Position numbers and translations under genes: made by a program. A DNA stretch of 64,000 nucleotides, from the NCBI GenBank assembly GCA_965223755.1, contig CBDCXF010000001.1, positions 806,001-870,000 of the forward strand, given 5' to 3'. A model generated the notes under the pieces. It worked only from the letters and a program-made list of their open reading frames with translations, did no database searches and was not told the origin of the DNA. Of the stretch, positions 18,717-28,500 are shown piece after piece. The DNA comes from CBDCXF01 sp965223755. GTDB lineage: Bacteria > Acidobacteriota > Thermoanaerobaculia > Multivoradales > JAHEKO01. How positions within the stretch are numbered: position 1 is the stretch's first letter; each line of letters begins with the position of its first letter.

Positions 18717-20026
18717 GCGCTTTCCTGCCGCTGATTGGCCGCCACCAACTCGCGTAGCAGCGCGATGTTCATGCGGTGACCGGACTTGTTCGCCGTCACC
18801 TTGCCGCGCACCGGATAACCCAGCAGGTAGAGATCGCCGATAATGTCGAGAGCCTTGTGCCGCGCAAACTCGTTGGGAAAACGCAGCTCGGTATTAAGGA
18901 CTCCTTCTTCCCCCACCAAGATGCAGTTGTCGACGCGCCCACCGACGGCCAAGCCCAATTCGGCCATCATCGCCAGGTCGCTCATGAATCCGAAAGTACG
19001 GGCTCGACCGATCTCCCGCGCGTAGTCCGCCGAGACAACCAGGTCGTAGCTGCATTGCTGATCGCCGATCGGAGGCGGATAACTCAGGTCGTAGGTCACC
19101 GAAAACCCATCGTAGGGCTCGATCCGCAGCAGTCGATCACCGTCAACGATCTCATAGGTGCGATCGACGACAATCTCTCGCCGCCCCTGAGGCTGATCCA
19201 CAACTCCGGCCTGATCGATGGCGTCACAGAACTCGGCCGAAGAACCGTCCAGCACCGGGATCTCACCGCTCACGCGCACCATGAGGTTGGTGATCCCATA
19301 GGCGTGCAAGGCCGAAAGGAGATGCTCCACGGTCTTGATGTCCTCGCCACCGCCCGAGACGGTGGTCGCGTAGTGGGTGTCGGCGACGCTGTTGACATGC
19401 GCCGGAATGGTGGCGCGACCGGGAACGGTCACGAAGTGAATGCCGCTGTCCGGAGGCAGCGGGTGCATCGTCATCGCCGTCGGCTGTCCCGAATGCAGGC
19501 CGATGCCCGACAAAACATTGGAACCCGACAGCGTGCGCTGCGGTCGGTCGCTCCGCTGCACCAGGGAAAACAATCCCGGAGCGACGAACTGTTCCGAGGC
19601 TTCGACTTTCAGGGTGCGCTGCTCCACCGAGCGCCGCAAGTCCTCGTCTGACGACACTTGCAGCGCAAAACTGAACCCCTTGCCGAGACGATCCACCACC
19701 GTCGCCAGCGACAGAGGCTTCTCCAAGTAGTCGAGAGCCCCCATCTTGATCGCCGACGCCGCGGTCGAAGCCGTTCCATGTCCCGACATCACGATGACTG
19801 CCAACGCCGAGTCGATCTCCAGCAGTTCCTGCAGTGTTTCCAGTCCGTCGCGATCGGGAAGCCAAACATCGAGAAAGGCGACGCGCGGGCGATGTTGGCG
19901 GAAAAGCTCCACCGCCTCCGCGCTACTGGCAGCGCAGATGGGCTCACAACCTTCATCGCGGACGACCTGCGCGAGAGTGGTTCGGATTCCCGGCTCGTCG
20001 TCCACAATGAGAACTGGATGGGGCAT
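18713..20026 (-). CDS. lpxC: Response-regulator receiver domain fused to LpxC (UDP-3-O-acyl-GlcNAc deacetylase)
   Basis: 437 residues from an ATG at 20026 with AGGAG seven bases before it. Residues 1-125 are a complete receiver domain: acidic pocket VDDE (Asp9, Asp10), phospho-acceptor Asp53 in FLDVWLPD, Ser81 in VMSGHG, Lys103 in LEKPL. After a short linker, residues about 164-437 form LpxC, the committed zinc deacetylase of lipid A synthesis. Glu234-His235 are in VEHLL, His390 and Asp394 in RHKALDIIGD, and His417 in SGHRMN, with spacings that match the known active site. Both modules look functional, implying direct phosphorylation control of lipid A synthesis. No histidine kinase gene is adjacent. 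The stop overlaps the E1 start. Confidence 0.93.
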   Translation of the reverse strand: MPHPVLIVDDEPGIRTTLAQVVRDEGCEPICAASSAEAVELFRQHRPRVAFLDVWLPDRDGLETLQELLEIDSALAVIVMSGHGTASTAASAIKMGALDYLEKPLSLATVVDRLGKGFSFALQVSSDEDLRRSVEQRTLKVEASEQFVAPGLFSLVQRSDRPQRTLSGSNVLSGIGLHSGQPTAMTMHPLPPDSGIHFVTVPGRATIPAHVNSVADTHYATTVSGGGEDIKTVEHLLSALHAYGITNLMVRVSGEIPVLDGSSAEFCDAIDQAGVVDQPQGRREIVVDRTYEIVDGDRLLRIEPYDGFSVTYDLSYPPPIGDQQCSYDLVVSADYAREIGRARTFGFMSDLAMMAELGLAVGGRVDNCILVGEEGVLNTELRFPNEFARHKALDIIGDLYLLGYPVRGKVTANKSGHRMNIALLRELVAANQRQESA

Positions 20027-20148
20027 AAAACGTCTCCTGGGTCCCGATGCACTCTCCTGTTTGCGCGCCGGCTCCCTAACTGGCATTGTAGCGGCAGTGG
20101 CACCTGACCGTCTCGACTCCCTCATCCCGCGCCCGCACCACGCCCAAG

Positions 20149-21888
20149 TTGGCAGTCGTTTCCCCCACTCCGCCGGCATTCGCGTTGACCGGAGAGTGGG
20201 CGGAGCGCCTTCCTTTCTCCCACTCAGACACCGCAAATCAACTCGCTCCGATCGCCTGGCCGGTGACCATCGCCAAGAGCCGCAAACACTCCGGCGACGC
20301 ATACGATCTGAGGATTACGGCCGATGGAGCTTTCATCGAAGCGGCGAATCGAGGTGGAGCATGGTGTGGGTTGCAAACCCTGCAGCAGTGGCTGGCGATC
20401 GACTCGCGCTGGTGTCGTGAACTGCGGGTCAAAGACGTGCCGGCATTTACTCGCCGCGGTGTCACCCTCGACATTAGCCGCTGCCGAGTTCCACGAATGG
20501 CGGAGCTGTTCTCCCTCGTCGATCGACTCGCCGGTTGGAAGATCAATCAGCTTCAGCTCTACACCGAGCACACCTTCGCCTACCGAGGCCATGAAGAGGT
20601 GTGGAGGGAATCCTCGCCGATGACCGGCGAGCAGATCCGGCAACTCGACGCCTACTGCCACCAGCGTTGTATCGAACTCATTCCTAACCAAAACAGTTTC
20701 GGGCATCTGCACCGCTGGCTCAAAATGCCGGCCTATCGGCATCTGGCGGAGTGTCCGGATGGAATCGAGCATCCGTTTGCGGCGCGTCCCGAGCCCTACG
20801 GTCTGTGCCCTACCGATCCGGCGGTTGAAGACTTTCTCGCCGACCTCTACAGCCAACTTCTTCCCCACTTCCATTCGCGTCAGTTCCACGTCGGTTGCGA
20901 CGAGACCATCGACCTCGGCCAATGCCGATCCCGCCAGCAAGCTGCCGAGAACGGCAAGACCTCTCTTTTCGTCGATCACGTGGTCAAGCTCCGACGGCTG
21001 GCCGCGCGCTGGGATCGCAAGATTCAGATTTGGGCCGACATGCTCATCGCCCACCCCGAGATGACCGATCAAATCCCGGGCGACGTGCGCCTGCAGCTTT
21101 GGGGTTATGAAGCGGACCATCCTTTCGCTGACCAGCTCGCCCAATTGGCCGGCCGCGATGTCGATGTCTGTGCGGGAACCAGCAGTTGGGGCAGCCTCGC
21201 TGGGCGCACTGGCAACGCGCTGGAGAACTTGCGCCAGGCCGGACGCGGTGGCAACGGACTGGCTCAGGGATTGATCGTCACCGACTGGGGAGATTTCGGC
21301 CATCCGCAGCCACCGAGCGTGAGTCTGCCGGGGTTTCTGGCCGGCGCCGATGTCGCGTGGACCGGCAGCGGGCGATCCGATTCCGATTACGAGGAGCTGC
21401 TCGAACGAGAACTCGGCGACGGCGCGGGCCGCGCACTCTTTGCGCTTGGCAACGTCTACTCCGCCTTGAAAACGCCCTGCTACAACGGCACTCCCCTGTT
21501 CCACCTGCTGTTTCACTGGCGCGATCCGCTGACCCATGGGCGTTACGACGGGCTCGATCAACCCTCGCTGGAAGAAGCGCAACGGCGCACGGAATCGATC
21601 GCTGTTCCGGATGCGCAGAATTCGCTCCACCGGCAACTGGTTTGGCTCCAGAGCGGCCTCGTTCTGGCCTGCCGGCTGGGACGCCTCCGCTTGCAGAGCG
21701 AGGATGACCTCGCTACAGCACCGGCAGAGGAACGGTTGCGGCTCAGAAAAGATCTAAGGGAGTGGAGAGAAGACTACGTGGCTCTGTGGCTCTCGACGTC
21801 GAGGCCCGGCGGATTGGCTGAATCGCTCGCACCCATCGATTCACTGGTCGAAGCGCTCGGGTCTTCCTCGATGAGCGCTTCGTCCTGA
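20149..21888 (+). CDS. Family 20 glycoside hydrolase (beta-N-acetylhexosaminidase-like)
   Basis: 579 residues if the TTG at 20149 is used; no in-frame ATG or GTG lies near the beginning, so the exact start is uncertain. No signal peptide is seen, suggesting a cytoplasmic enzyme. The N-terminal 90 residues fit the GH20 beta/alpha accessory domain. The barrel carries FTRRGVTLDISRCRVP, then WKINQLQLYTEHTFAYRGHE, and the catalytic Asp-Glu pair (Asp251-Glu252 in HVGCDETIDLG). It ends at about residue 500, followed by a helical tail. It probably removes terminal GlcNAc/GalNAc from glycans or muropeptides. The last 115 bases overlap the convergent membrane-protein gene. Confidence 0.85.
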   Translation: MAVVSPTPPAFALTGEWAERLPFSHSDTANQLAPIAWPVTIAKSRKHSGDAYDLRITADGAFIEAANRGGAWCGLQTLQQWLAIDSRWCRELRVKDVPAFTRRGVTLDISRCRVPRMAELFSLVDRLAGWKINQLQLYTEHTFAYRGHEEVWRESSPMTGEQIRQLDAYCHQRCIELIPNQNSFGHLHRWLKMPAYRHLAECPDGIEHPFAARPEPYGLCPTDPAVEDFLADLYSQLLPHFHSRQFHVGCDETIDLGQCRSRQQAAENGKTSLFVDHVVKLRRLAARWDRKIQIWADMLIAHPEMTDQIPGDVRLQLWGYEADHPFADQLAQLAGRDVDVCAGTSSWGSLAGRTGNALENLRQAGRGGNGLAQGLIVTDWGDFGHPQPPSVSLPGFLAGADVAWTGSGRSDSDYEELLERELGDGAGRALFALGNVYSALKTPCYNGTPLFHLLFHWRDPLTHGRYDGLDQPSLEEAQRRTESIAVPDAQNSLHRQLVWLQSGLVLACRLGRLRLQSEDDLATAPAEERLRLRKDLREWREDYVALWLSTSRPGGLAESLAPIDSLVEALGSSSMSASS

Positions 21889-22550
21889 GAAGAATCGATC
21901 GCCGACTTCACTGTCCCGACATCCAGCAGTCCCCGTACCCCTCGATAAAAGCACCAAATCCCGATCGCGCCGATCACATGGTAGAGATCGTTGTGGTTGA
22001 AGTTGCGGTGCAAGCTGAATCCTGATTGCTGAATGACTGAGGCGATTGTCGTCACCACGATTGCCAACAATAGCCACCTCATGTTGGCGGGCTGTTCTTC
22101 ACGGATGAGCGCAATTGCCGCGAGTACGCCGACCAGCAGAAGGGCCACTCCGTAGTCGAGAACGACGAACCGAAAATCAGTATTGCGCGCCATCCAAATG
22201 GCGTAGAACACGAAAGCCGTTGCCGCAAATAACAAGATCACCAGCCGCAAGGGATTGCGCGTTACGGCATAGGCGGTGCCGACGATCATCGAGTAACTCA
22301 CCAGCCCCATCGAAAAGAACACCATCCGCCACAGCACTCTCTCGACCGTCGCCGAGAACACCGGCGCCAGACCGTGGGCAAACCCTCCCGCGAGCGCCGC
22401 CACCCCGAGTGCCAGTAGGCCCAGCGCCCAATAGGACCGGGAGGTCATCCTCGGTTCGCGATTGGCCAACCAGATGCGGCGGGCGCACACGAAGGCCACC
22501 ACAGCGACCAAAAGGTCGGTCACAAAGGTCATGGGCTCGGCAATCGACAT
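21774..22550 (-). CDS. Integral membrane protein (DUF6962-like)
   Basis: 258 residues from an ATG at 22550; a nearby in-frame ATG at 22562 is also possible. About seven hydrophobic segments are visible (FVTDLLVAVVAFVCA; YWALGLLALGVAALAGGFAH; MVFFSMGLVSYSMIVGTAYA; LVILLFAATAFVFYAIW; YGVALLLVGVLAAIALI; WLLLAIVVTTIASVI; VIGAIGIWCFYRGV). Polar motifs GGFAH and FNHNDLYHVIG sit in or beside membrane segments, a pattern reminiscent of the CREST hydrolase-like membrane families. No function is assignable. The C-terminal 40 residues are acidic and Ser-rich and overlap the 3' end of the GH20 gene on the opposite strand. Confidence 0.75.
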   Translation of the reverse strand: MSIAEPMTFVTDLLVAVVAFVCARRIWLANREPRMTSRSYWALGLLALGVAALAGGFAHGLAPVFSATVERVLWRMVFFSMGLVSYSMIVGTAYAVTRNPLRLVILLFAATAFVFYAIWMARNTDFRFVVLDYGVALLLVGVLAAIALIREEQPANMRWLLLAIVVTTIASVIQQSGFSLHRNFNHNDLYHVIGAIGIWCFYRGVRGLLDVGTVKSAIDSSQDEALIEEDPSASTSESMGASDSANPPGLDVESHRAT

Positions 22551-22594
22551 GGCAGCTATCATCTCGGCGTCAGATCTTAAGGTCAACTGAGCCG

Positions 22595-25582
22595 ATGTCG
22601 ATGCCCGAAACGCAACCAACCACCTCACCGATACAGCCCGCGACCGGAGTGCTGCGCACCCCTGGAACCGCCGCCGCAGAGGAGGTGTTGTTGGATCGCC
22701 TCAGCACCGCAAGCCGAGAGCTCACCGACAACGGCAGATTTCAGAGATCACTGTGGGTTGTGGTTCCGACAAGAGTCCTGCGACGCCACCTCCAACGACG
22801 TATCGTCGAGCACCTCGGCACGACCCTAGGAGTGTCGGTCATAACCCTGGGTGCACTAGTGCGTTCGTTGCTGGCCCGGGACTCACAACCCACTTCTCCG
22901 GGACCGGGCGATGGTGGAGACGATCTGCTCTTCGACCTTCTGGCGATGAGGCACCTCGCCGACCAGCGAGAAGTTGACCTGGATCGTGTGCGAGGTCCCG
23001 TCGCGGCGGTCAGTGACCTTGTCAATGCCGGAGTCGAACTCGAGCACTTGACCGGTTTGATCGAACTCTTCGCTGAGGTCGACGCCTCGGTCGACGACAT
23101 CCACCGCGCCGAGCAGCTCTTCATTGCCGCCGGGCAAACCCTCAGAAAAGCTCAAGAAGTCAGATTGCAACCGGAACGCATTCGCTACCAACGGGCGCGC
23201 GACGTTCTCGATCGCCTCAACGATGGACCCCGGCATCTGTTCGTGTACGGGTTTGCCGACCTGACGGGAGTCGGCGCGGACTTTCTGCAGGCCCTGGTCA
23301 ACCGCTTTCCCAGCACCATCGTCCTCAACCGCCCTCCCGAGCCGGACCCCAAAACTCCAATCCCTGCAATCGATCGTTTTCTCACCCGGATCGAGGAAAG
23401 ACTGCCGCCGGCGATCGAAGTCGGTGAATCGCAAAAGCCCGCAATCCACCTCTTTCGCGCCGCCAAGCCGGCCGCCGAGATGCAGGAGATCGGGCTCAGC
23501 ATCCGGCGTCTTCTCCGTGCCGGCGTTGCTGCCAATTCGATCGGCGTGGTGCTGCGTCAGCCGCAGGCCTACGCGCTCACCACCTTGAACGAGCTCACTC
23601 GCCTGGGCATTCCCTGTTCGGCTCCCGGAGTCCCCGGCCTCCTACTCCCGGAAGGCGCGCGCCTGAGAGCTTTGTGCGATGTCTTGGAGAAAGGCCGCCG
23701 TGCGTCGATCGATCGTTGGCTGGATGCGCGCTGGGACACCAGTAGTTATAACCAGACTCCGGTGTTCGAAGTGCGGCGGCGCCTCGCCCTTGCAGGATTG
23801 CGGACTTTGGGGCAAATGGAGCAATTCGACGACGTTCGTCCTCATTCCGGGTCTCTTGATGCTGCCTGGGGTCAAGACGCGATCGCGCTGCTGCGGCAAC
23901 TCCAGACATGGCCGGTTGGAGTTGGCGAAACCCACGCCCACCATCTTTTGGCGCTGGCCACAGCTCTGGGGTGGCCCAAGCAAGGTACCGCCATGGAAAC
24001 GCTCCTCGCGGAATGCAGGAAGCTCAAGGTCGAACTGACTTTCGAGGAATTCGTTTACTGGCTGCGGCGCTCGGCGCAAGACCGCGGTCGTAGCGAGGCC
24101 GATCCCTGGCGCCTCGGAGGAGTTCACGTCCTCAGTATCCAGGACGCCAGAGAACTGACGTTTGACTATCTCTTCGTGCCCGGAATGAACCGCGGCAGTT
24201 TTCCACGCAACATCCGCGGTGACAGTGAACTGCGCGAGGAAGTCCGCGAGTTGGTGGCGACGGGCGTCGGCCTGCTCCCAGACCTGCCGCTCGCGAGCCG
24301 AGCACACGACGAAGAAAAGTATTTGTTCGCGCAACTACTCAGTTCGGCGGCGGAGGTCACCCTGTCCTACGCGGAGCGCAGTCACGACGAGAGGCTTTTG
24401 CCTCGTTCTCCCCTCCTGGCTTTGCTACCTGACCTCGGCACGCTCGACAACGAAGGCATTCAACTCCCCGACGGGCGGCAACTGCACCGGGAAGACACGT
24501 GGGCAGATCTGCCGCCACTGACGCGAAAGATTCAAGCCGGCCTCGCCAAGCGAGAACTCCAAGGTGTTGAAAGCTCGCCGACGATGGCGGCGGTCCTCGA
24601 TGACTTCAACGGCGAAGGCCCCAGTCCCTTTCTGGGCTGGGTCGGCACTGCGTCCAATGACAGCAGTCATCGCAACCGGCCTCTCTATGTCACCCGCCTT
24701 GAGGGCTATGCGCGATGTCCATGGCAGATTTACATTCGCGACATCGTCAAAGTCCGTTTGCGTCAGGACCCTGACTTGATTGCTCCGGACCTCCCGCCTT
24801 TGGCGGTGGGGATCCTTGCTCACGATTTACTCAAAGACATCGCGATTAAGAGCGGTATCGCCTCCGGTCGCTGGCACGATGCCGTCGACTCCTGGCCCAA
24901 GGCGCTCTCGTGGCCGGACGATGAGCAGCTCGAGGAACTCGCCATTGAAGCAGCCCACGTCTTTGCCGCTGAGGCAGGAGTGCTGTTGCCTGGATACGCG
25001 GAGACCTTGGCGCAGGCGGTCACAACCACTCTTGTGCGCGCCAAAACCGTGGATCTCGAAAGCCAAGCGCAAGTTGTCGCGGTCGAGGTAGAAGGGATCG
25101 CCAAGACCGCTGACCGCAATATTTCCTTTCGCGCCGACCGCTTGGAGATCCACGACGGTGTTCTTCTGGCCACCGACTACAAGACTGGCAGCCGGGCGCT
25201 AAGCGGTCGCCCATCCACCCGAGTCGAGCGAGCACAGTGGCTGCAACTCCCCGCCTATTTGATCGGCGGCGCACAGCGAGCTCGACTGCTGTTCATCGGC
25301 GACCGAGAACACCCTCATGGCGCTGAGGTTGGCGCTTCGGGGGCGGATACTCAATTGCTCGATCAGTTTGTCGAACTGACCTCGATGCTCATCCGCAACT
25401 GGGAGGGTGGCAATTTCTTCCCTCGCGTCACTACACAATCGGGCAGCCGACCGCGGGCGTGCACTTGGTGCGACTTTGCCGAAGCCTGTTCGGAAAGAGA
25501 TCCCTTCGCGCGCGACCGCATCAAACAGGCGGCGGAGTCCGATCCCGATAGTGGCGATCTATGGAGGCTGAAGGTCAGTTGA
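22595..25582 (+). CDS. addB: AddB-like PD-(D/E)XK nuclease with iron-sulfur staple
   Basis: 995 residues from an ATG at 22595 (a second ATG lies two codons on). It is the nuclease subunit partner of the downstream AddA for double-strand-break resection. The N-terminal half is a degenerate superfamily-1 helicase lacking a Walker A motif (SLWVVVPTRVLRRHL). The C-terminal nuclease domain has ATDYKTGSR at about residue 860. Four cysteines (Cys708, Cys956, Cys959, Cys965) have the C...CxxCx5C spacing of the AddB iron-sulfur staple. It starts 44 bases from the divergent membrane-protein gene and overlaps AddA by 22 bases. Confidence 0.88.
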   Translation: MSMPETQPTTSPIQPATGVLRTPGTAAAEEVLLDRLSTASRELTDNGRFQRSLWVVVPTRVLRRHLQRRIVEHLGTTLGVSVITLGALVRSLLARDSQPTSPGPGDGGDDLLFDLLAMRHLADQREVDLDRVRGPVAAVSDLVNAGVELEHLTGLIELFAEVDASVDDIHRAEQLFIAAGQTLRKAQEVRLQPERIRYQRARDVLDRLNDGPRHLFVYGFADLTGVGADFLQALVNRFPSTIVLNRPPEPDPKTPIPAIDRFLTRIEERLPPAIEVGESQKPAIHLFRAAKPAAEMQEIGLSIRRLLRAGVAANSIGVVLRQPQAYALTTLNELTRLGIPCSAPGVPGLLLPEGARLRALCDVLEKGRRASIDRWLDARWDTSSYNQTPVFEVRRRLALAGLRTLGQMEQFDDVRPHSGSLDAAWGQDAIALLRQLQTWPVGVGETHAHHLLALATALGWPKQGTAMETLLAECRKLKVELTFEEFVYWLRRSAQDRGRSEADPWRLGGVHVLSIQDARELTFDYLFVPGMNRGSFPRNIRGDSELREEVRELVATGVGLLPDLPLASRAHDEEKYLFAQLLSSAAEVTLSYAERSHDERLLPRSPLLALLPDLGTLDNEGIQLPDGRQLHREDTWADLPPLTRKIQAGLAKRELQGVESSPTMAAVLDDFNGEGPSPFLGWVGTASNDSSHRNRPLYVTRLEGYARCPWQIYIRDIVKVRLRQDPDLIAPDLPPLAVGILAHDLLKDIAIKSGIASGRWHDAVDSWPKALSWPDDEQLEELAIEAAHVFAAEAGVLLPGYAETLAQAVTTTLVRAKTVDLESQAQVVAVEVEGIAKTADRNISFRADRLEIHDGVLLATDYKTGSRALSGRPSTRVERAQWLQLPAYLIGGAQRARLLFIGDREHPHGAEVGASGADTQLLDQFVELTSMLIRNWEGGNFFPRVTTQSGSRPRACTWCDFAEACSERDPFARDRIKQAAESDPDSGDLWRLKVS

Positions 25583-28500
25583 ACTCAGCACGCCCCTCCC
25601 CCTTGAACGACGGCGACGCTCGACGCCAAGCGGCGTGTGTTTTCGATCGCCCGGTCTTCGTGGAGGCTGGAGCCGGCACCGGCAAGACGACTCTTCTCAT
25701 ACACCGCCTCCTCGTTTGGGCTCTCGATGTGGGCTGGCAGAAGACGTCGAGCCTGCTGCGTGCCAAGCAGCCGGCGCTCGAATCCGACGCCGAAAACATC
25801 GCCAACCGGGTCCTCGATCGCGTTGTGGCCATTACTTTTACCGAGGCCGCGGCCACCGAGCTCTCGGACCGCTTCGCCAATGCCATCCGCGCGGCCAGTG
25901 AGTTGCAGCTCCCAAAGGGCTTCGATCGCTCGTGGTTAAGGCCCGACGACTCAGCCCTTGCCGAGCGCGCCCGGTGCCTTCTTCCTCTCTTGGATCGAGC
26001 TCATATTTCCACCATCCATTCTTGGTGTTTTGAAGTGCTGCGCCGCCACGCCTATGTCGCCGATGTCCGACCCGACGTCGAGATCGTCGCCGATGCACAG
26101 GAGATCGAAGCGATCGCCAGAGGAGTCGTCGAACGCCACTACTCCGCCGCCTACGAACGAGGACTCGATGCTGATCTCGTCCGCCTGGGCGAAGAAAAGA
26201 TCGGCCCGCGCGACTGGATCGAGATCGCCCGCACTTGGGTTAGTGCTGGCTGGTCATCCGAGGTGCAACTTCCTGAAGACGACGGTCTCCAAGACGCTCT
26301 CGGGCAGATTCGCAAAAGCGCCGCGGACTTGTGGGCAGCCGCCCCGCTTGAACTCAAGAAACTGGGCGGACGCAACCTTGCGCCCAAAGTGTTGGCGGCG
26401 GCGGAGGCCACAGCCGACCTGCCGACGGAGGACGACACGTGTGCCCTTGAGCAACTCAAAGAGCTCTGGCCCGACAACTTGCGGCGGCGAGTGCAAGCCT
26501 GGAGCGAAGGAACCTTCAACCGCAGCGAGACCAACGCTACAGGTGGCTCGGGCGAAGCGATTCAACGCGCCACCGCTGGCCTGGCCCTCTACTTGCCTAT
26601 AATGCGCCGCCTCGCGCCCAAACGATGGGCTCGCCGGCGCCGGGCTCTGAGCGGGATTCTCAAAGACCTCGCCATAGCCCTCGACGAGGCATCCGCGATC
26701 ACCTTTGGTGGGCTGCTGCATCGCACCGCCGGCCTGCTCGGCGACCGACCCGAGATTGCCGCTGCTGAAAGGCGTCGCATCGACCTGTTGCTTGTCGATG
26801 AGTTTCAGGACACCGATGCGCTACAGGCGTCGATGGTGACCGCCTTGGCTCTTGAAGGCGATGAACGTCCAGCCTTGATGGTCGTGGGCGACCCCAAACA
26901 GTCCATCTACGGCTGGCGTAGCGCCGACCTGGAGACCTACCAAGGCGTCCAGGATGCAGTGCACAAAGAGAACGGACTCGAACTCATCCTCAACTGCAAC
27001 TTCCGCAGCAGTCCGGAGATCCTCGCCGCCAGCGACCTCATCGTCGGTGGACAGATGCGTCCCGACCCAGGCTTTCAGCCCGCCTATCATCCGTTGCGAT
27101 CGACTGCTCCTAACGCAGAAGAGTCGTCCACCTCAGTCGAAATCTGGCGCGGTGATGGCGACCTCAGGGCGGCCGAATCCGCCCGACGCGAGTCCGAGTG
27201 GGTGGCGCATGACCTTGATCGTCTCCATAGCGACGGCGAATTGGAGTGGCACCAAGTTGGAATCTTGATGCGCAGCAAGACTCACGTGCGCAGTTTGCTG
27301 CGAGCTTTGCGCGGCCGTGGCGTTCCCTATGTTCTCAATGCCGACGCCGGGTTCCACCAACGCAGCGAGGTGATCGACGCCGCCGCTTGGGTGCGAGTCG
27401 TTGCCGACCCCACCGATCAGGTTGCACTCCTCAAGGTCTGCCGTTCGCCGGTGGTTGGAGTGCCCGACGGCGCATTGCTGTCCCTCTGGCACGGCAGTTT
27501 TCTGGAGACGATGGAGGCGTTTACAGCGCCCAACGAACAACACCAGGCGCAAATCCGCGAGTCGCTTGCGGCCGCTGAGGCGACCTTGAACGACGTGCCG
27601 GGAATCGACAAGATCCCCGACTGGGTCAACCATGCCGCCGCTGCCCTTGGCACCATCGGTGACCTTCGCCAGGCTCTGCGCGAGCTACCTTTCGCGTCTT
27701 TCATCGAACTGCTACGGCAAAGGACAAAAATCGAAGCTGTGGAAGCTCGCCGCCCCGAGGGAGCGGCACGGGTCGCTAACTTGCGCAAGTTGTTCGATCA
27801 ACTCGTGCACCAGGTCGAGGACTCAGGTGGCGATACTCACGCGGTGTTGCGGGTGCTGCGGCGGGGAATTTTCTTCGAAGTGCCGGCGGAGGAAGCGCTG
27901 CCCCTCACGCCGGCCGACGGAGCAGTTCAAATCGCCACCATCCACGCCGCCAAAGGCCTGGAATTCGACCATGTTTACCTGATTCACACCGGTTCAGCCG
28001 GTGCGCGCGACGATCTCGACTTACAGGTCGAACCTACCATACCGGGCGCTGCACTGATCCAGTCGGTCGCCCATCCCCAGTGGGCTCTGGGTCGAATGCG
28101 CCGCAATAAGGTCGCCAAAGCCGAGGCCCTTCGACTGCTCTACGTCGCTCTCACCCGGGCGCGCAGACATTTAGTGGTCTCACTGCCGGGCCGAGCTGTT
28201 GCCAACACGCTGGCCGCCTTGGTCGAACCCGCTTTAGAAACCACCCCGGCAGATTGGATTCATCACCAGCTTGACGAAGCCCCACCGCCGCCCCGCCGCC
28301 AGGACTCCACCGTCTCGAAGCCTCTTGCCAATCCGCCTTGGACTGAAATCCCCGCTCCTGCGCCGCTACACGTCTCGCCCACTGGAGACGACCCGATGGA
28401 TGAGTTGGAGCCGAACCCAAGTGAATTCGGAAGTTCGCAACTGCAACTGCCGCTGACCGAAAACGCCGCTTCGAGTTCGGATGCCGCGCGACAGCGCGGC

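Noticed and set aside
17718..18734. 338-residue ORF opposite the E1 gene
   Set aside because: Antisense to the E1-alpha domain with no recognisable motif of its own.
20224..21636. 470-residue ORF opposite the GH20 gene
   Set aside because: Antisense shadow of the hexosaminidase; the GH20 active site is on the plus strand.
22115..22594. 160-residue extension of the AddB frame
   Set aside because: It lies antisense to the membrane-protein gene and is basic and low-complexity. The ATG at 22595 fits the family.
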